64,000 nt of DNA from Platycnemis pennipes (Eukaryota > Arthropoda > Insecta > Odonata > Platycnemididae). The notes beneath the pieces were generated by a model, which did no database searches, was not told the DNA's origin, and saw nothing but the letters and a program-made list of their open reading frames with translations. The stretch spans positions 34,486,698 through 34,550,697 of the forward strand of contig OW121855.1 in the NCBI GenBank assembly GCA_933228895.1, written 5' to 3'. The position numbers were made by a program, and so were the translations under genes. Below, in pieces: positions 50,712 to 61,779 of the stretch; within the stretch, counting starts at the first letter, position 1, and the number at the start of each line of letters is the position of its first letter.

Positions 50712-52294
50712 GTAAGTCGCAATTTTTCATCCAAAAACCATTTTGCCCCACTGACCTTGTTCATGCCAAATGTTAGCTTTGGGCTTCTTCCGTGAAATTG
50801 GGTCGAGGCTATTGAATAGAAACGACAAGGTCGCTTCCTAGACAGCAGGCACTAAAGTGTAGAGCAAACGTCAATAATCCTACGCCAAAACATGAGTAAT
50901 TTGCTTTCAAAAAAGTTTCAAGTTCGCTCAGCAAATATTTACCAAAATCACTACGATCAAGTACGGTAATTTACATCAGAGACGAAATCATAACACTAAT
51001 CACATGGAGAAGGATTATACGAGTTCCTTGTACAAATTTGACAGATCCAGCAACACATTTTAATCATAAAATACCCTATTGTTGTAATGGTAGCATTGCA
51101 AGCGAAGGGTTTCACTTCAGGCTAGATTAATGTCAGCCTCCCCATCTCACCTTAAGAGCTGTCATTTTCTGGATACAATGTTTCTGAGAAAGAGCGGCTT
51201 TCTACCACAAATGAGTTACTTTCACAATGTGAAAGGCTTATTGACAGTGGGCTTTACTCTCAACCCCTCAAAATAGCCCTTCAGTAAAATTGTGTGCCTA
51301 ACTTTAACACTCAAATTAAATCAGCAAAGAAGAGGCCATAGTGCGACATTGTTTTTGACTAGACTTCTTAAAACTGAATAAAACTAGAAAAATCATATTA
51401 TAATAAGTAATACTCTAAAGGTGATTCTCTAGTTAATTAAAATTACAGTACCTAGTCACAAATAGCAATTAGAGCTTAAGTCCAAGGAATAATCTGGTAA
51501 GGAAAGATGTTTTCACTTATTGGCATACCATATAGTATGACATGCATCCAAAGTTAACAAATTAACTCTAAAAAGAGTTAACTATCAGTATATGCTTTGA
51601 AAGCTCTCAAACAGTACTTGGGAGTAAGATATTTTTAAAATGACATATGGTGTACCAGGAGGAAGAGAGATCCTTAGGGTAGTAAAGGGAATGTAGGATG
51701 AATGAGAAAGAGAAAAACTAATTAGAATTGGCACAAGGACTGGTATGGAATGCACAAGGCATTTATTTATAAGAAGAGATGAAGAAGGAAAATATGTGAA
51801 GCTAATTGTATTTTTCCAAAAGAAAGTACTGTCATTACCAATGATGGAGGATAATTTGAAAAAAAAACAAAAATCGAAATGTTAGTAGCATATTTATCAA
51901 TGATTGGAGAGGCAAGAAAGAAAATACTAATATTGTGCTCGGTGAAAAGTAAAATGTTTTTTCTATTAAAATATTCTAGATGGTTTTTGAAAACTACTTG
52001 TAAATGTCAGATAATTTTGTTCTGACAATTATGAAAGAGTCACATGATACCTACCATAAATCCTCCTCTTCACTTTAAGATCTTAAATATTTCTTAATGG
52101 CCCTTCTCATGAAATGGACCACTCTTATCAGCTGTCACTCCGGAAAGGACAATAACTAATTCCAAAATTGTAACACACCCTGCTCACTGCACAATAGAAA
52201 TATCAAAGAGTAAGAGAAACCAGAATAATACACTGACTTTTTGCATGGCCATTTAAGATGACAATAAAACCTTCCAATTCTTTAATGTTTGCAG

Positions 52295-52584
52295 ATGCAG
52301 AAACGATCCTGATCATCTCCCTTGTGCTCATCTGCCTCCTGCTACTCCTCTCAACCATCACGCTCTGGTTCTTTGCCCGTAAGAAACTATCAAATATTAT
52401 AGCAAGGGGCAGATCAGCTGAGAGCCCCCAATCAACAGATCCCAGGCCAAGCATAGGCGGAGATGAAGGAGAGGAGGGGGCAGTTGGTGGTGGGCCCCCA
52501 CCTGTGGCTACAAGGCCAATTGAAGGCCCACCACCCACCTATGACGAAGTTTGCCTCGATTGGAGGATCAAGGACAAGAGGTAA
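52295..52584 (+). CDS. Membrane PPxY protein copy 6, main exon
   Basis: With its start exon this gives 101 residues. The acceptor is ATGTTTGCAG, phase 1. A strongly hydrophobic AETILIISLVLICLLLLLST with ITLWFFA is the membrane segment, then RKK. The tail differs from the others: no VVEVITVES or MPGPN, but an acidic/glycine stretch (GGDEGEEGAVGGG) and GPPPVATRPIEGPPPTYDEV with a good PPxY motif. It ends DWRIKDKR. It shares gene structure, phase and tail motif with the array and is its most diverged or most ancient member. A candidate AATAAA is at 53347. Confidence 0.8.
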
Positions 52585-53429
52585 AAGTAACTCGTGGACT
52601 ACTGGGTTCAGGATGAACAGTGAAATTTTCTTCTGTGGATGGCCAAATGGATTTACAAACATTTTTTGCATGGCTACAGATGAAAGATATCATGAACTTT
52701 GTGAATGAACAGAAGAATTGCATAAGTGGCATGCCCTGACAAAAAGAGAACTTGCAGTTGGTAACAAACATAAGACAAAAAATTTTGTCCAATTCATTGA
52801 TAGGAATGATGGGTTGCCAAGCAAAATGAAATACCTACATGGGAAAATGAGCATTTTTACGTTAATTTGCTCATTGTAAAAACAGTTTTAGGACATGAGG
52901 AAAGTCTAACCATTCTAGAGTGCTCGACAGAGGTGCCTTTTTTGCAGGTAGATAAGGGCCCACCTCTCCACTGAAGTCAACTTTTTTAAGTGATGTGAAT
53001 GAGTGACAAACAGCACTAAAAAGAACAAGTGTCTATATGTTTGCACATATGAAAGAATCTGGATAAAGTCCTGAGACTGGAAAGATGCTGTTGAAAGGTA
53101 GCACAAGGCAGCAATGCTTTATCCCATGGATAAGTTACAAATGCAATTACATTGCAGATGTTCTTAACTCATAGTGGTGAAAGTGGTTCTTACCAATAAG
53201 TGAACTAAGATGTGATCATGATTATTAATCACAGTGAACAGATTTAACCATTTATTAGCAACTTTGTACTCAACAAAAAGTTTCTGGTGTAAATTGAAGT
53301 TTTCTTTGGTTTCCTATTTAAAATTCCAAGGAGTTATGAGAGGAACAATAAAATGGAATGCACCATAAAAATATATTTCTTTTCTGAATGTATCTAATAG
53401 TATGGAATGCTCAATGCATATGTTGTTCT

Positions 53430-53720
53430 GCATTTCCATCGAGTCGTCACGTGGTTGAATCAGTCACAGCAACACAAATGCAGAGAAACGCAAGTATGTC
53501 ACCGGCCTAACTGAATATCTGCGTAACTTGGATCCGCATAAGTCAAGGACTTAATGTAGTTCTCCACTACTGGTAGTTAGAATCCACACGACTAGTATTC
53601 AAATCTTTAATCCATTGATTCGATCAAATCCAAAGATTTGATCGAATCTTTTAACCTTGGATTCGATCGAATCTCAAATCCATGGATTCAATAGGATTCG
53701 ACCAAATCTTCGAATCCCTC
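53430..53720 (+). repeat. Composite repeat: MITE end plus GATTCGATC-rich segment
   Basis: GTCAAGGACTTAATGTAGTTCTCCAC and the following ATTCGATC/GATTTGATC words match, in inverse orientation, 61145-61310; the part before it (CACCGGCCTAACTGAA) matches 61720. It is a partial copy of the composite described at 61145. Confidence 0.7.
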
Positions 53721-53729
53721 CCCATACCC

Positions 53730-55500
53730 TAGTAAAAAATGTTTATGAAGAAGCAAAGGTGCACCCACAAGGCATGTATTTTATTGCGATGTTTGTTTGT
53801 TTTATACATGTTGCCTGGACATTAAAACTGGGTGATCACCAGTACTTTGTGACAAGTGCCTAAAATTAACCATGAAAAAGTCAGTGACGAAAAGAAAACT
53901 ATTGATTGAACAGCTTTCTTTCAGATGTAGATGAAAATCCACGTATGAAGCATGCCAAAATTGTTGCAAAAATGAAAGTTCTACCATCAACTTTTAACTC
54001 GAGTTTGGAGTGAAGAATGCTTACTCACCACTTACATTGTTCAGCTTCTGTCTTTGCTCCAAAGTCATTGAAAATAATAATATTCAAATGATGATTTGCA
54101 ACATGTTAAGTGTTATGACGTTAATTGAGTCACCATAGAAATTTTAAAAAGAAGATGAAGGTGCTTGTTGCATGCAACCAAATCCCATACTTACAGAAGA
54201 AACATGGTATAACTAATTAAACAGAAAGTAAAAAAATACGTAAAGCATTTGAAACTTCAGAAACATTATGAAAAAAGTAGACTCTTATTCTATCAATATT
54301 CCTTTACATTTGTGCATTTCATATTGTTATGACAAACTGCCAAAGTGATGATACCCTCCATGACTCTAAAGAAATAAGGCAATTTTTCATTTTGACAGCA
54401 AAACATGCTTCAAATTAATTATAAAGAATTCTGTCATCTACGTTAAATTAAGGACTAAATTATCCACACACTGATATGCTCTGTATGAATATTACTTCTT
54501 CCACTTCTGAGATATAGAGCCCCGAACTCAAGTCTATGTACTTATTAGCCAACGGTATATGTATACATAACATGCCATTGACACAATAAATTATTGAATA
54601 CACATCAACATAAGGCATTATATGTATTCTCTTGTAACCTGAAATAAATCTAAATGAAACTTTTTTGTACCTACTAAATGAAATTGGGTAAACTCCCAAA
54701 CAAAAGTACATAGAAAGATGTGGAAAATATTTTCATGAATTTTGAGTAAAATCTGCTATCTTCAAATAACTTTCAAAATAAGGGGTTTCCTTCAAAATAT
54801 TTAAAAAATTAGAAATTATAAACAAATTTGTACCCATTAAATTTGCCAAAATCAGCATGAAGTCCATTCATAATTATCTGATAGACTGATTAAGGGGCCG
54901 TGAGACATAGCTGTTTTTCAGACCTATTTTTCTTAGAAGATTGCTCTAACAGGGATCTAGATATTGGAAAGCCGTTTTCAGTATTCAAAAAAGTGAGCAT
55001 CAAACTATTACCTTATAATCCTAGATTTTATACAATAAGCCTGGTTTAAAATATATCTCGATGCTAAAATAGACCTTTTTGTATCAATTATTGGGTGACA
55101 GAGGGGCCATTTTTTTAACTTTCATTATTCTAGGATACAAGTGTCAAGCTTAGTCTGTTGAATCCTCGAAAATTATTGATTTTAATTAAAAGACACACTG
55201 TTGAGATACTCTGAAAGTACTTTATGTTTTTCACCGACTTCAGCCCAGGGATACACCTTGAGCATCATGCAAATCACTTAACAGTTCATATGTTCTCCAC
55301 CTACAGCGCCACTCAAAAAGTGGCAAGGTCCCTCTACCCTATATCGGTACGCATGAGGAAGAAGGGCTGTTGGAGGCTCGGGGGAAGGGAAAGTGAAGGC
55401 GGGCGGGAAGGACAGGCGATTGACGAAGTGTCTGATTTACTGATGGGTTGGAGTGCTCGGGGCGTCTAGTAGTTGTCAAACTGACTAATTGTCAAGTCTC
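53730..55500. other. AT-rich stretch, nothing recognised
   Basis: No conserved coding sequence or clear element was seen, apart from CAGCGCCACT near 55305, a motif that also occurs near 6853. Confidence 0.4.
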
Positions 55501-55503
55501 AAA

Positions 55504-55619
55504 ATGTCATTAGAAGCGTACCGATATCGGAAAATGAAAGTAGGCAGTCGCCTGACATTATCAGCGGCGAGGAAAAAAAGAAAGAGTGAATTTTTGGCCC
55601 AGTGGAGGGAAGAAAAAAG
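55504..55619 (+). pseudogene. Transposon-protein fragment, exon 1
   Basis: MSLEAYRYRKMKVGSRLTLS followed by AARKKRKSEFLAQWREEK ends at a GTAAAT donor in phase 2. It joins the frame at 55714. The basic, KRK-rich start is typical of nuclear transposon proteins. Confidence 0.45.
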
Positions 55620-55713
55620 GTAAATATTGTCATTTATTGTGAAAACCTTATTTGCATCTTAATGCAATGATATATTCATGTGCATGTATGCAAATTTCTA
55701 TTATCAAAAACAG

Positions 55714-55969
55714 GTGTCTCAAAATAATGGGAACAGAGTCGCACTTAGAAGCAACTTCTTGTGCTATTGAAGAAATCCCGTCCAATGTTGACCACTCAGT
55801 ATCAGATGAAACTTTGCATGATTCATTTGATGATATGCCAATTTCTGAAGAAGGGAAAAATGAAGGCATGTCCGGTGGAGTAACGGGAAGAAGAATTATC
55901 GACTTAAAATATTTTATAGAACAGATACAATCCATTGATCATATTTCTTTTTCCTGTCCGGTGGAGTAA
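55714..55969 (+). pseudogene. Transposon-protein fragment, exon 2, broken by a duplication
   Basis: After the AAACAG acceptor the frame gives an acidic stretch and then TGRRIIDLKYFIEQIQSIDH, which resembles the GRRIVD...FxxQL segment near the start of uncharacterised Mutator-like transposon proteins of animals; this family assignment is tentative. An 86-bp tandem duplication (TGTCCGGTGGAGTAACGGG at 55869 and 55955) shifts the frame and causes the stop. Downstream in another frame FEDTQLFRERRLKEVV would continue the protein. No catalytic part is present. Confidence 0.5.
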
Positions 55970-56040
55970 CGGGAAGAAGAATTATCGACTTCAAATATTT
56001 TATAGAACAGATACAATCCATTGATCATATTCCTTTTTCC
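55869..56040 (+). repeat. 86-bp tandem duplication
   Basis: TGTCCGGTGGAGTAACGGGA begins at 55869 and 55955; the two units differ at only a couple of positions over about 86 bp, so the event is recent compared with the decay around it. Confidence 0.85.
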
Positions 56041-56909
56041 TGTTCCTTTGAAGACACGCAACTGTTCAGGGAACGTCGTCTGAAAGAAGTTGTATAAAGA
56101 ATAGCCCAGGCAAAGCGGGCATTCTATCAAAAGAGGAATCTACTTACAGCTGGATATACAAGCATAGAAGTATGGAATTTTTCTGGTTACACTTACAAGA
56201 AAATATTATAGTCAACATCTGTAAATATTAGCAACTTATAGAAAGAAAATTGGAATGTTAACTTTCTTTCATAGTGGCTGCATTAAAACCATTCCATCAC
56301 AGAAACACTGAAACAAATGAATGATGGAGAGTACACCTTAAGCTTACTGCCAAAACACAAATAGAAAATGGATAGATGGCACCTTCCTCTTCAGCTCAAA
56401 ATCAGAAAAGTGAAAACACAGCTTTCCTTATACTGTACCGTAAATAACTGTGGAAATAATAGCAAATATTTTTTACACACACACAATAATTTCCTGACAT
56501 AACCCATTCAACCATTTTCTTTAGTTGACGGTCGCAAAAATTCTACGTATTTTCATGCAACACAAATTTAGAAAAAGATTCTTAGTGCATAATATTTCAA
56601 AAAATGCTATTCGTTATTTGTTAAAAAAACTCAATCCAATTACTTTATTAATGAATGGAAAAACCATGTTGATGTAATCGATTACCACGGTTTAGGTTAT
56701 AAAGAAAATAAGTGGCAAGAGTTCATCAATGTAATTCGCCGGGAAAGCGTGAAATCTTACTTATAAAGAAAACATTGCCCAAAGCTGGGCTGTGGGATGT
56801 GTGCCTATGTTAGTAGTGCTGGAAAATCCCTATCTCTTTACTCGAATGGATTAACAGAATCAGGAGAAATCAATTTCAAAAGGAAAAAATTGAGACATTG
56901 AGTACTTAC

Positions 56910-57110
56910 TTGTAGAATTTTGCACGGGGGAACCTCAGGCACAATTTTTGGTGAAGCTCACAGAACTCTTTGTACGAGCGAAACAGGTACATTGGATCTG
57001 GTTGATTGTCTCTGTCAACCTTCAGAATGTACACATAATATTTTTCTGGATCATATCGTTTTTGATAACTGTAGATTTCAACATGCCTTATGCGTCCTTC
57101 AGAATGCATT
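56910..57110 (-). CDS. Pi3K68D: Class II PI3-kinase, first half of PX domain
   Basis: The exon encodes GRIRHVEIYSYQKRYDPEKY, then YVYILKVDRDNQPDPMYLFR and SYKEFCELHQKLCLRFP. This is the beta-meander and first helix of a PX domain; the R-S-Y-x-x-F sequence corresponds to the phosphoinositide-contacting arginine region. It ends KFY plus two bases (AA) at a GTAAGT donor in phase 2. The exon that completes the domain lies 54 kb away at 2562-2758, with seven plus-strand genes in the intervening intron. Confidence 0.92.
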
Positions 57111-57347
57111 CTAGAATATAAAGCATTAATCCGTCATTAGAAACACTACAACAGAAGCACGGAAGAGAAACCAACAAAGAACACGTTTTATGCAATCGTG
57201 CAAACATTTCATCAAAATGCAAAGTCACATTACAGCCTCTTTTAATAACTGCCATTGATTTTGCACAATTCTCAACCTTCCTTTCTTAATCAGATTGCAT
57301 ACAGGAGAGAAGTTGTAAATTTTCAAGCATATACATCATACAAAAAT

Positions 57348-57378
57348 CTCAATGCCCTTGAAACACAAGGGCATTGAG
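57348..57378. repeat. Perfect 13-bp stem hairpin
   Basis: CTCAATGCCCTTG, loop AAACA, then CAAGGGCATTGAG. It lies in the PI3K intron between the PX exon and the preceding exon. No T-run follows on either strand. Confidence 0.7.
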
Positions 57379-57827
57379 CACTTGAAGCCTTGAAACACGA
57401 GCAACTCGTATTGTTCGAGTCCAATATTAGAGCAGTTTTAATACCCATGGTAGAAAACTGTATTTATAAAATGTTGAAAAATGTTACGTAAATAAGGATA
57501 ATGCACGATAAAGTGTATATTATTATATTTCTGTCCTGTGACAGATTTAACTAGCACCCCTAACAATATATGTAATTACATTGGTAAGTATTTCCTGAAA
57601 TATTCATGACAATCTGTACAGCAAAATTAATAGCTGGAAGGATTATAATTACACCACATATCTGGGAATATATTTTTAACCATAGTGTAAAAATTAGTTA
57701 AAACATTAGACCACTCTCCTCATAGCAAGTACATGCAGACACTGACAAAATAAATTAATTACACTTAAATTAAAACTTAACACTATCACATGTACAGTCA
57801 GCTTTTAATGAAAATGTTTTAACTCAC

Positions 57828-58060
57828 GTGTAGGTTTTTGGGATGAAACTGAGTAATTCTCCATCATTGTGGTCTCCAGTGAAGCGTAACTGTGCTAAAT
57901 TGTGCAAGAAAAAATTGAACTGGGTGAACCATGAACGCAGGGAACTCTGTATCATCTTTGCAAATTCTGCAGCAGCTTCATCCTCAGATAAACCAGGCAG
58001 CAAAGACCGCTGCACATAACTCACTGCATTTCTGACTCCAGGGATTCCTGATGAAGCCAT
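57828..58060 (-). CDS. Pi3K68D: Class II PI3-kinase, end of kinase C-lobe and linker to PX
   Basis: The sequence MASSGIPGVRNAVSYVQRSL is followed by LSEDEAAAEFAKMIQSSLRS, then FTQFNFFLHNLAQLRF and LLSFIPKTY. The last two are class II PI3K signatures: the C-terminal kinase helix and the short SF-PKTY linker into the PX domain. The acceptor is TTTTGCAG and the donor GTGAGT; phase 0 in, phase 2 out. Confidence 0.9.
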
Positions 58061-58951
58061 CTGCAAAATTTGAATTGAACATTTCACTTGAATAAAAGAG
58101 TAACAGTATGCCACTGGCAATCTTTCAGATAGCTCAGGGGAAAGTCAATCCACAAGCCAATCACATCATGCTTGCCAGCAGGGAAAACAGGAACATAGAA
58201 CTACAGATAAAAATTGTCAGCATTGAATTTGAAAATGAAAGACCTTCTTGGATCCAAGGAGTTAGGCTGTTTTGGTCAATCCTTCTGCTTTGAAAAATAC
58301 TACCTCACACCCCATACCTATTTTTTCACAATTGCCCAGTTTTTAATTTGAAAATTAACACATGAAAAAAGTGAGTAACATTAATTTCATAGATGGCTAT
58401 GATTGAATGGAATCAACAGACAACACTGCTTCACACAACTCACACTCCATATGGTATCAAGTCAATGAAAAATGATATTAAGCCTCATAATCCAGCAAAA
58501 ATTATGGTTCATTATTCAACCAAATTAGTTTAAAATTAACCAAGTCACTAATGCCACAATTCCCATTGTTGTATTGCAAGTGTCGACCAGAATTAATAAA
58601 ATCTATAAAAAAATTCCCTGCTCCATTCACAATGAGCGGTCAACATAAAATTTACACGAGTTTAGGTCAGACTAATATCCTTAATGCAGTATTCAGTTTC
58701 TAAATATTATGAGATTTCATGGTACACACCACCACAATAGCCATAAAGGAAGTATATAAATGTTGGGTTAAATACGACCATTTTACATCTAGAATCCCTT
58801 TCACAGTCAACAGAGACAAAAATTAGTATGTACGTCTATGGAACAAACTTACTCCAAAGATGCAAACATTATTTAATAACTAATGAAGCTTTTTTTTCTT
58901 ATGAAAATACATTCCACCCTTCTATAGTCTGATGACTACGGTAACAATACA

Positions 58952-59669
58952 GGCAAGTGTGTAGGTACATTGAAACACCGGTTCCCGCCAGATCACTGAA
59001 GTTAAGCAACATTGAGCCCAGATGGATGTTGGATGGATGACCCCTCCATACTTCTACCGCAGTGATCTTGTACCCTGTCTGCAAGTGGTGGGCAGTAGAG
59101 GCCGGCAAACGGGCACAAAATCCGGTCAACCCTCGCCCGCCCGTGCCGGGTGCCCTCCCCCGTGTTCTCCTCCACCCATGTGACGTAGACGCCTGACCAT
59201 GCCCATTCGCCCCGGGTGCCCGCATCCTAGGCGGGTGCCCGTGTCCTAGGAAGGTGCCCAGTTTGCTCATCCAAAGTGATGGGAGAGGTGGTAAAAGAGT
59301 GAGCGAAAAATATTGCAAACGGCAAAGACCCTTGAGAAAGATACGAGGCGGTGACGATCTTAGGGTGGTCGCCTGGCCTGGAGGTGGGTGCCCACTCAGC
59401 CGACGGGTGACCGCCTCTTCTCGGCAGGTTCTCCATTAGGCCACATTCATGACACTTCGGAAAAGTCTGTCAAATGTCTTCGGATTGTGCCTCTCTCTTT
59501 ATCTCTCACACACAGGAGAGCAACCCACGCCCGTATTTTGTGACCGTGTGCAGGCCTCTAGTGGGCAGATTAAATGTGGGTTGGCACAATGGACCTAAAG
59601 AGGTCTAAGTGCCAGGGGGGCTCCAGAACGCCCCTGCCCACCCCTCCAATTTCCATTTTTTATTTACAT
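58952..59669 (+). mobile_element. 5S-rRNA-derived SINE with 12-bp target duplication
   Basis: The head is 5S-like (TTGAAACACCGGTTCCCGCC, GATCACTGAAGTTAAGCAAC, TGGATGGATGACC). The body from TGTCTGCAAGTGG to CACCCCTCCA matches 26330-26430, but is split by the hAT-like element at 59096-59560. GGTAACAATACA lies directly before (58940-58951) and after (59670-59681), the target-site duplication of a retroposed copy. Confidence 0.85.
59096..59560. mobile_element. Non-autonomous hAT-like element inside the SINE
   Basis: The ends are TAGAGGCCGGCAAACGGGCA and, inverted, TAGAGGCCTGCACACGGTCA. An exact 8-bp duplication GTGGGCAG flanks it (59088-59095, 59561-59568), as expected for hAT transposition. The 465 bp are GC-rich and carry no transposase. 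Confidence 0.85.
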
Positions 59670-59721
59670 GGTAACAATACATAGATATATTCAATGACCT
59701 CTCTATACAAGTGACACTCAC

Positions 59722-59878
59722 CAATGCAAAGAGATTGAGCAGAAGACTTCCATTGCTTCGAATAATATTAAAAGCCTGACAACACATATCAACAAAGTGG
59801 TGAAACTTTGCTGTTGGTTTATCCCCACCATTAATCACATATGCCATGTCTGAGGTCAGCACAAATGGTGTTCGGTCC
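59722..59878 (-). CDS. Pi3K68D: Class II PI3-kinase, activation loop end and C-lobe
   Basis: The translation begins [18 protein letters not shown], the conserved sequence at the end of the PI3K activation loop, followed by C-lobe helices with [20 protein letters not shown]. Splice sites are AAAACAG and GTGAGT; phase 2 in, phase 0 out. The following 1.66-kb intron contains a 5S-derived SINE interrupted by a hAT-like element. Confidence 0.92.
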
Positions 59879-60206
59879 CTGTTTTGAAGAAGAAAGTCAC
59901 ATCAGTATTTGTTGTATCTGCAAAAATCTTTCACTTAGCCTATCAACATAATGAAGCAATAAAATAATTCTGGAGGATCAAGGGACTGTGAGGCCAGGTA
60001 TTGTTTTACAAATACAATGAAAAACATACGTGAATATTTATTGCCATTTGCCAAGAGAGAGAGAGAGTTAAGGTTTGGCCTCCCGAATTATTTCACATTG
60101 TTCGTTCAAATTTGAACCCCTCTCCCTTAAAGCTTGAACATGGCTGGAGATCAATGAACACAAAAGTAAATGAGTTAACATTGTAATATGTAGAACTAAT
60201 GACTTA

Positions 60207-60419
<213 letters not shown>

Positions 60420-60470
60420 TTAAGCAGAGAAACATGATGATAACAATGACTCCATACAGCAAAACATTAC

Positions 60471-60626
60471 CTGTGAAATTCTCCACAGCTCTTTCATACT
60501 CCAGAGTTGATGGATTATGCTTTGCCAACCATTCGGCAATTGGACTATCTTTGAATGAACCAGTAAGACCTAATTCAACTTGGATTTTCCTCAATGTTTC
60601 TGCATTGGTTATCATTTCAATCATTC
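60471..60626 (-). CDS. Pi3K68D: Class II PI3-kinase, middle of kinase domain
   Basis: The translation includes [19 protein letters not shown], then [18 protein letters not shown] and the helix [10 protein letters not shown]. These correspond to the segment between the N-lobe and the catalytic loop, including the class II-like TLRKIQVE and AEWL sequences. Splice sites are TTTTTTTAG and GTAATG on the minus strand; both junctions are phase 1. The adjoining introns are only 90 and 112 bp, in contrast with the 54-kb intron further down the gene. Confidence 0.9.
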
Positions 60627-60714
60627 CTAAAAAAATTAAAAAACTTATAAATAAACCACACTAATCCTTAAATGAGGCTAAGTAAGAATAGAACAGTAAT
60701 TCCAATCATGACTA

Positions 60715-60918
<204 letters not shown>

Positions 60919-61144
60919 CTAGCCATTCAAAGAATACACTAAAAATAATAATTGGAAGTTAAGAAGGCAGGATAACTAGAGATAAGTTTAATTATTTATT
61001 TTGGGAATTATCAGCAGACTTTTCAAGACACTGGTCACCAGCCAATGGAAAGAAAATAAGTGATTGAGACCTTATATGGTACCCCACACTGCTTGATGAA
61101 ACCCACAACCTACAATATTATTTAGGGTTGGGGCAGGGATTCGA

Positions 61145-61260
61145 AGATTCAGTCAAATACTATCAAATCCAAGGTTAAAAGATTTGATTGGATCCAAAAA
61201 TTTGATCGAATCCATGGATTAAAGATTTAATACCAGTCGTGCAGATTCTATGTACCAGTG
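61145..61260 (-). repeat. GATTCGATC-rich repeat segment
   Basis: AATCCAAGGTTAAAAGATTT and TTTGATCGAATCCATGGATT match the inverse of 53590-53700. A looser relative with GGATTCGGATTCGGGATTAGG occurs at 62290-62410. Confidence 0.65.
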
Positions 61261-61271
61261 GTGGAGAACTA

Positions 61272-61766
61272 CAGTAAGTCCTCAACTTACACGGATCAGG
61301 AGTTATGCGGTTGTTCAGTTTTCTGTAATTGTGTTTTCTGTAATCATCGCCAATTGCCGCCGTGAAAGGGGCACTGCTAATGGTTCAAAAATGGATAGGT
61401 AAGTTGTGGTGTTTCAACTTACGTGGATTTCTACTTTTTTTTGCTGTAATGAACAACAGGCGTCATCTATGGAGTAGATAATTAACTATGCATCGACTTA
61501 CCCGGGAACGTCAAACTATGCCAAAGAAAGACGTTGATGCCTGACCACATCAGACTTTTTCACCATCACAATAATCAAATATCACCTACTGAACTAAGTA
61601 ATGTCTTAAACTAGAGTTGACGTTCCGAACACCTGTAATTTGGCATCAACTTTTGCGTGCTTGGCAATGAGTCGTGGGTCGTCATGTGGTTGAATCTGTC
61701 GTCTCAACAGAAACGCAAGCATGTCACCGGCCTAACTGAACATCCGAGTAAGTCGAGGACTTACTG
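61272..61766. mobile_element. Tc1/mariner-type MITE (495 bp)
   Basis: CAGTAAGTCCTCAACTTAC at the left and GTAAGTCGAGGACTTACTG at the right are near-exact inverted repeats flanked by TA on both sides. No transposase frame is seen. Confidence 0.8.
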
Positions 61767-61779
61767 TAATTACTGGTTT

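Larger units (their letters stand above)
2759..56909 (-). other. 54-kb intron of the PI3K-C2 gene hosting seven nested genes
   Basis: Both ends are canonical splice sites on the minus strand (GTAAGT at the high-coordinate end, CATTTCAG at the low end) and the phases agree (2 and 2). The other visible introns of this gene are 90-2605 bp. All genes recognised inside are on the plus strand, opposite to the host. Confidence 0.85.

Noticed and set aside
7931..52584. One gene with alternative 3' terminal exons (shared ectodomain, variable tails)
   Set aside because: All main exons (bar copy 2) share phase 1, which invites this model, but each copy has its own ATG-donor exon and five have their own promoter block. 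Separate genes fit better, though only transcripts can settle it.
7931..52584. Shisa/CYYR-type adaptor proteins
   Set aside because: Those families also have a membrane segment and PPxY tail, but carry a cysteine-rich ectodomain after a signal peptide; no such exon was found upstream of any copy.
26209..59090. Functional 5S rRNA genes
   Set aside because: Both 5S-like heads are diverged, continue into a shared non-5S body and, in one case, have target duplications, so they are SINEs.
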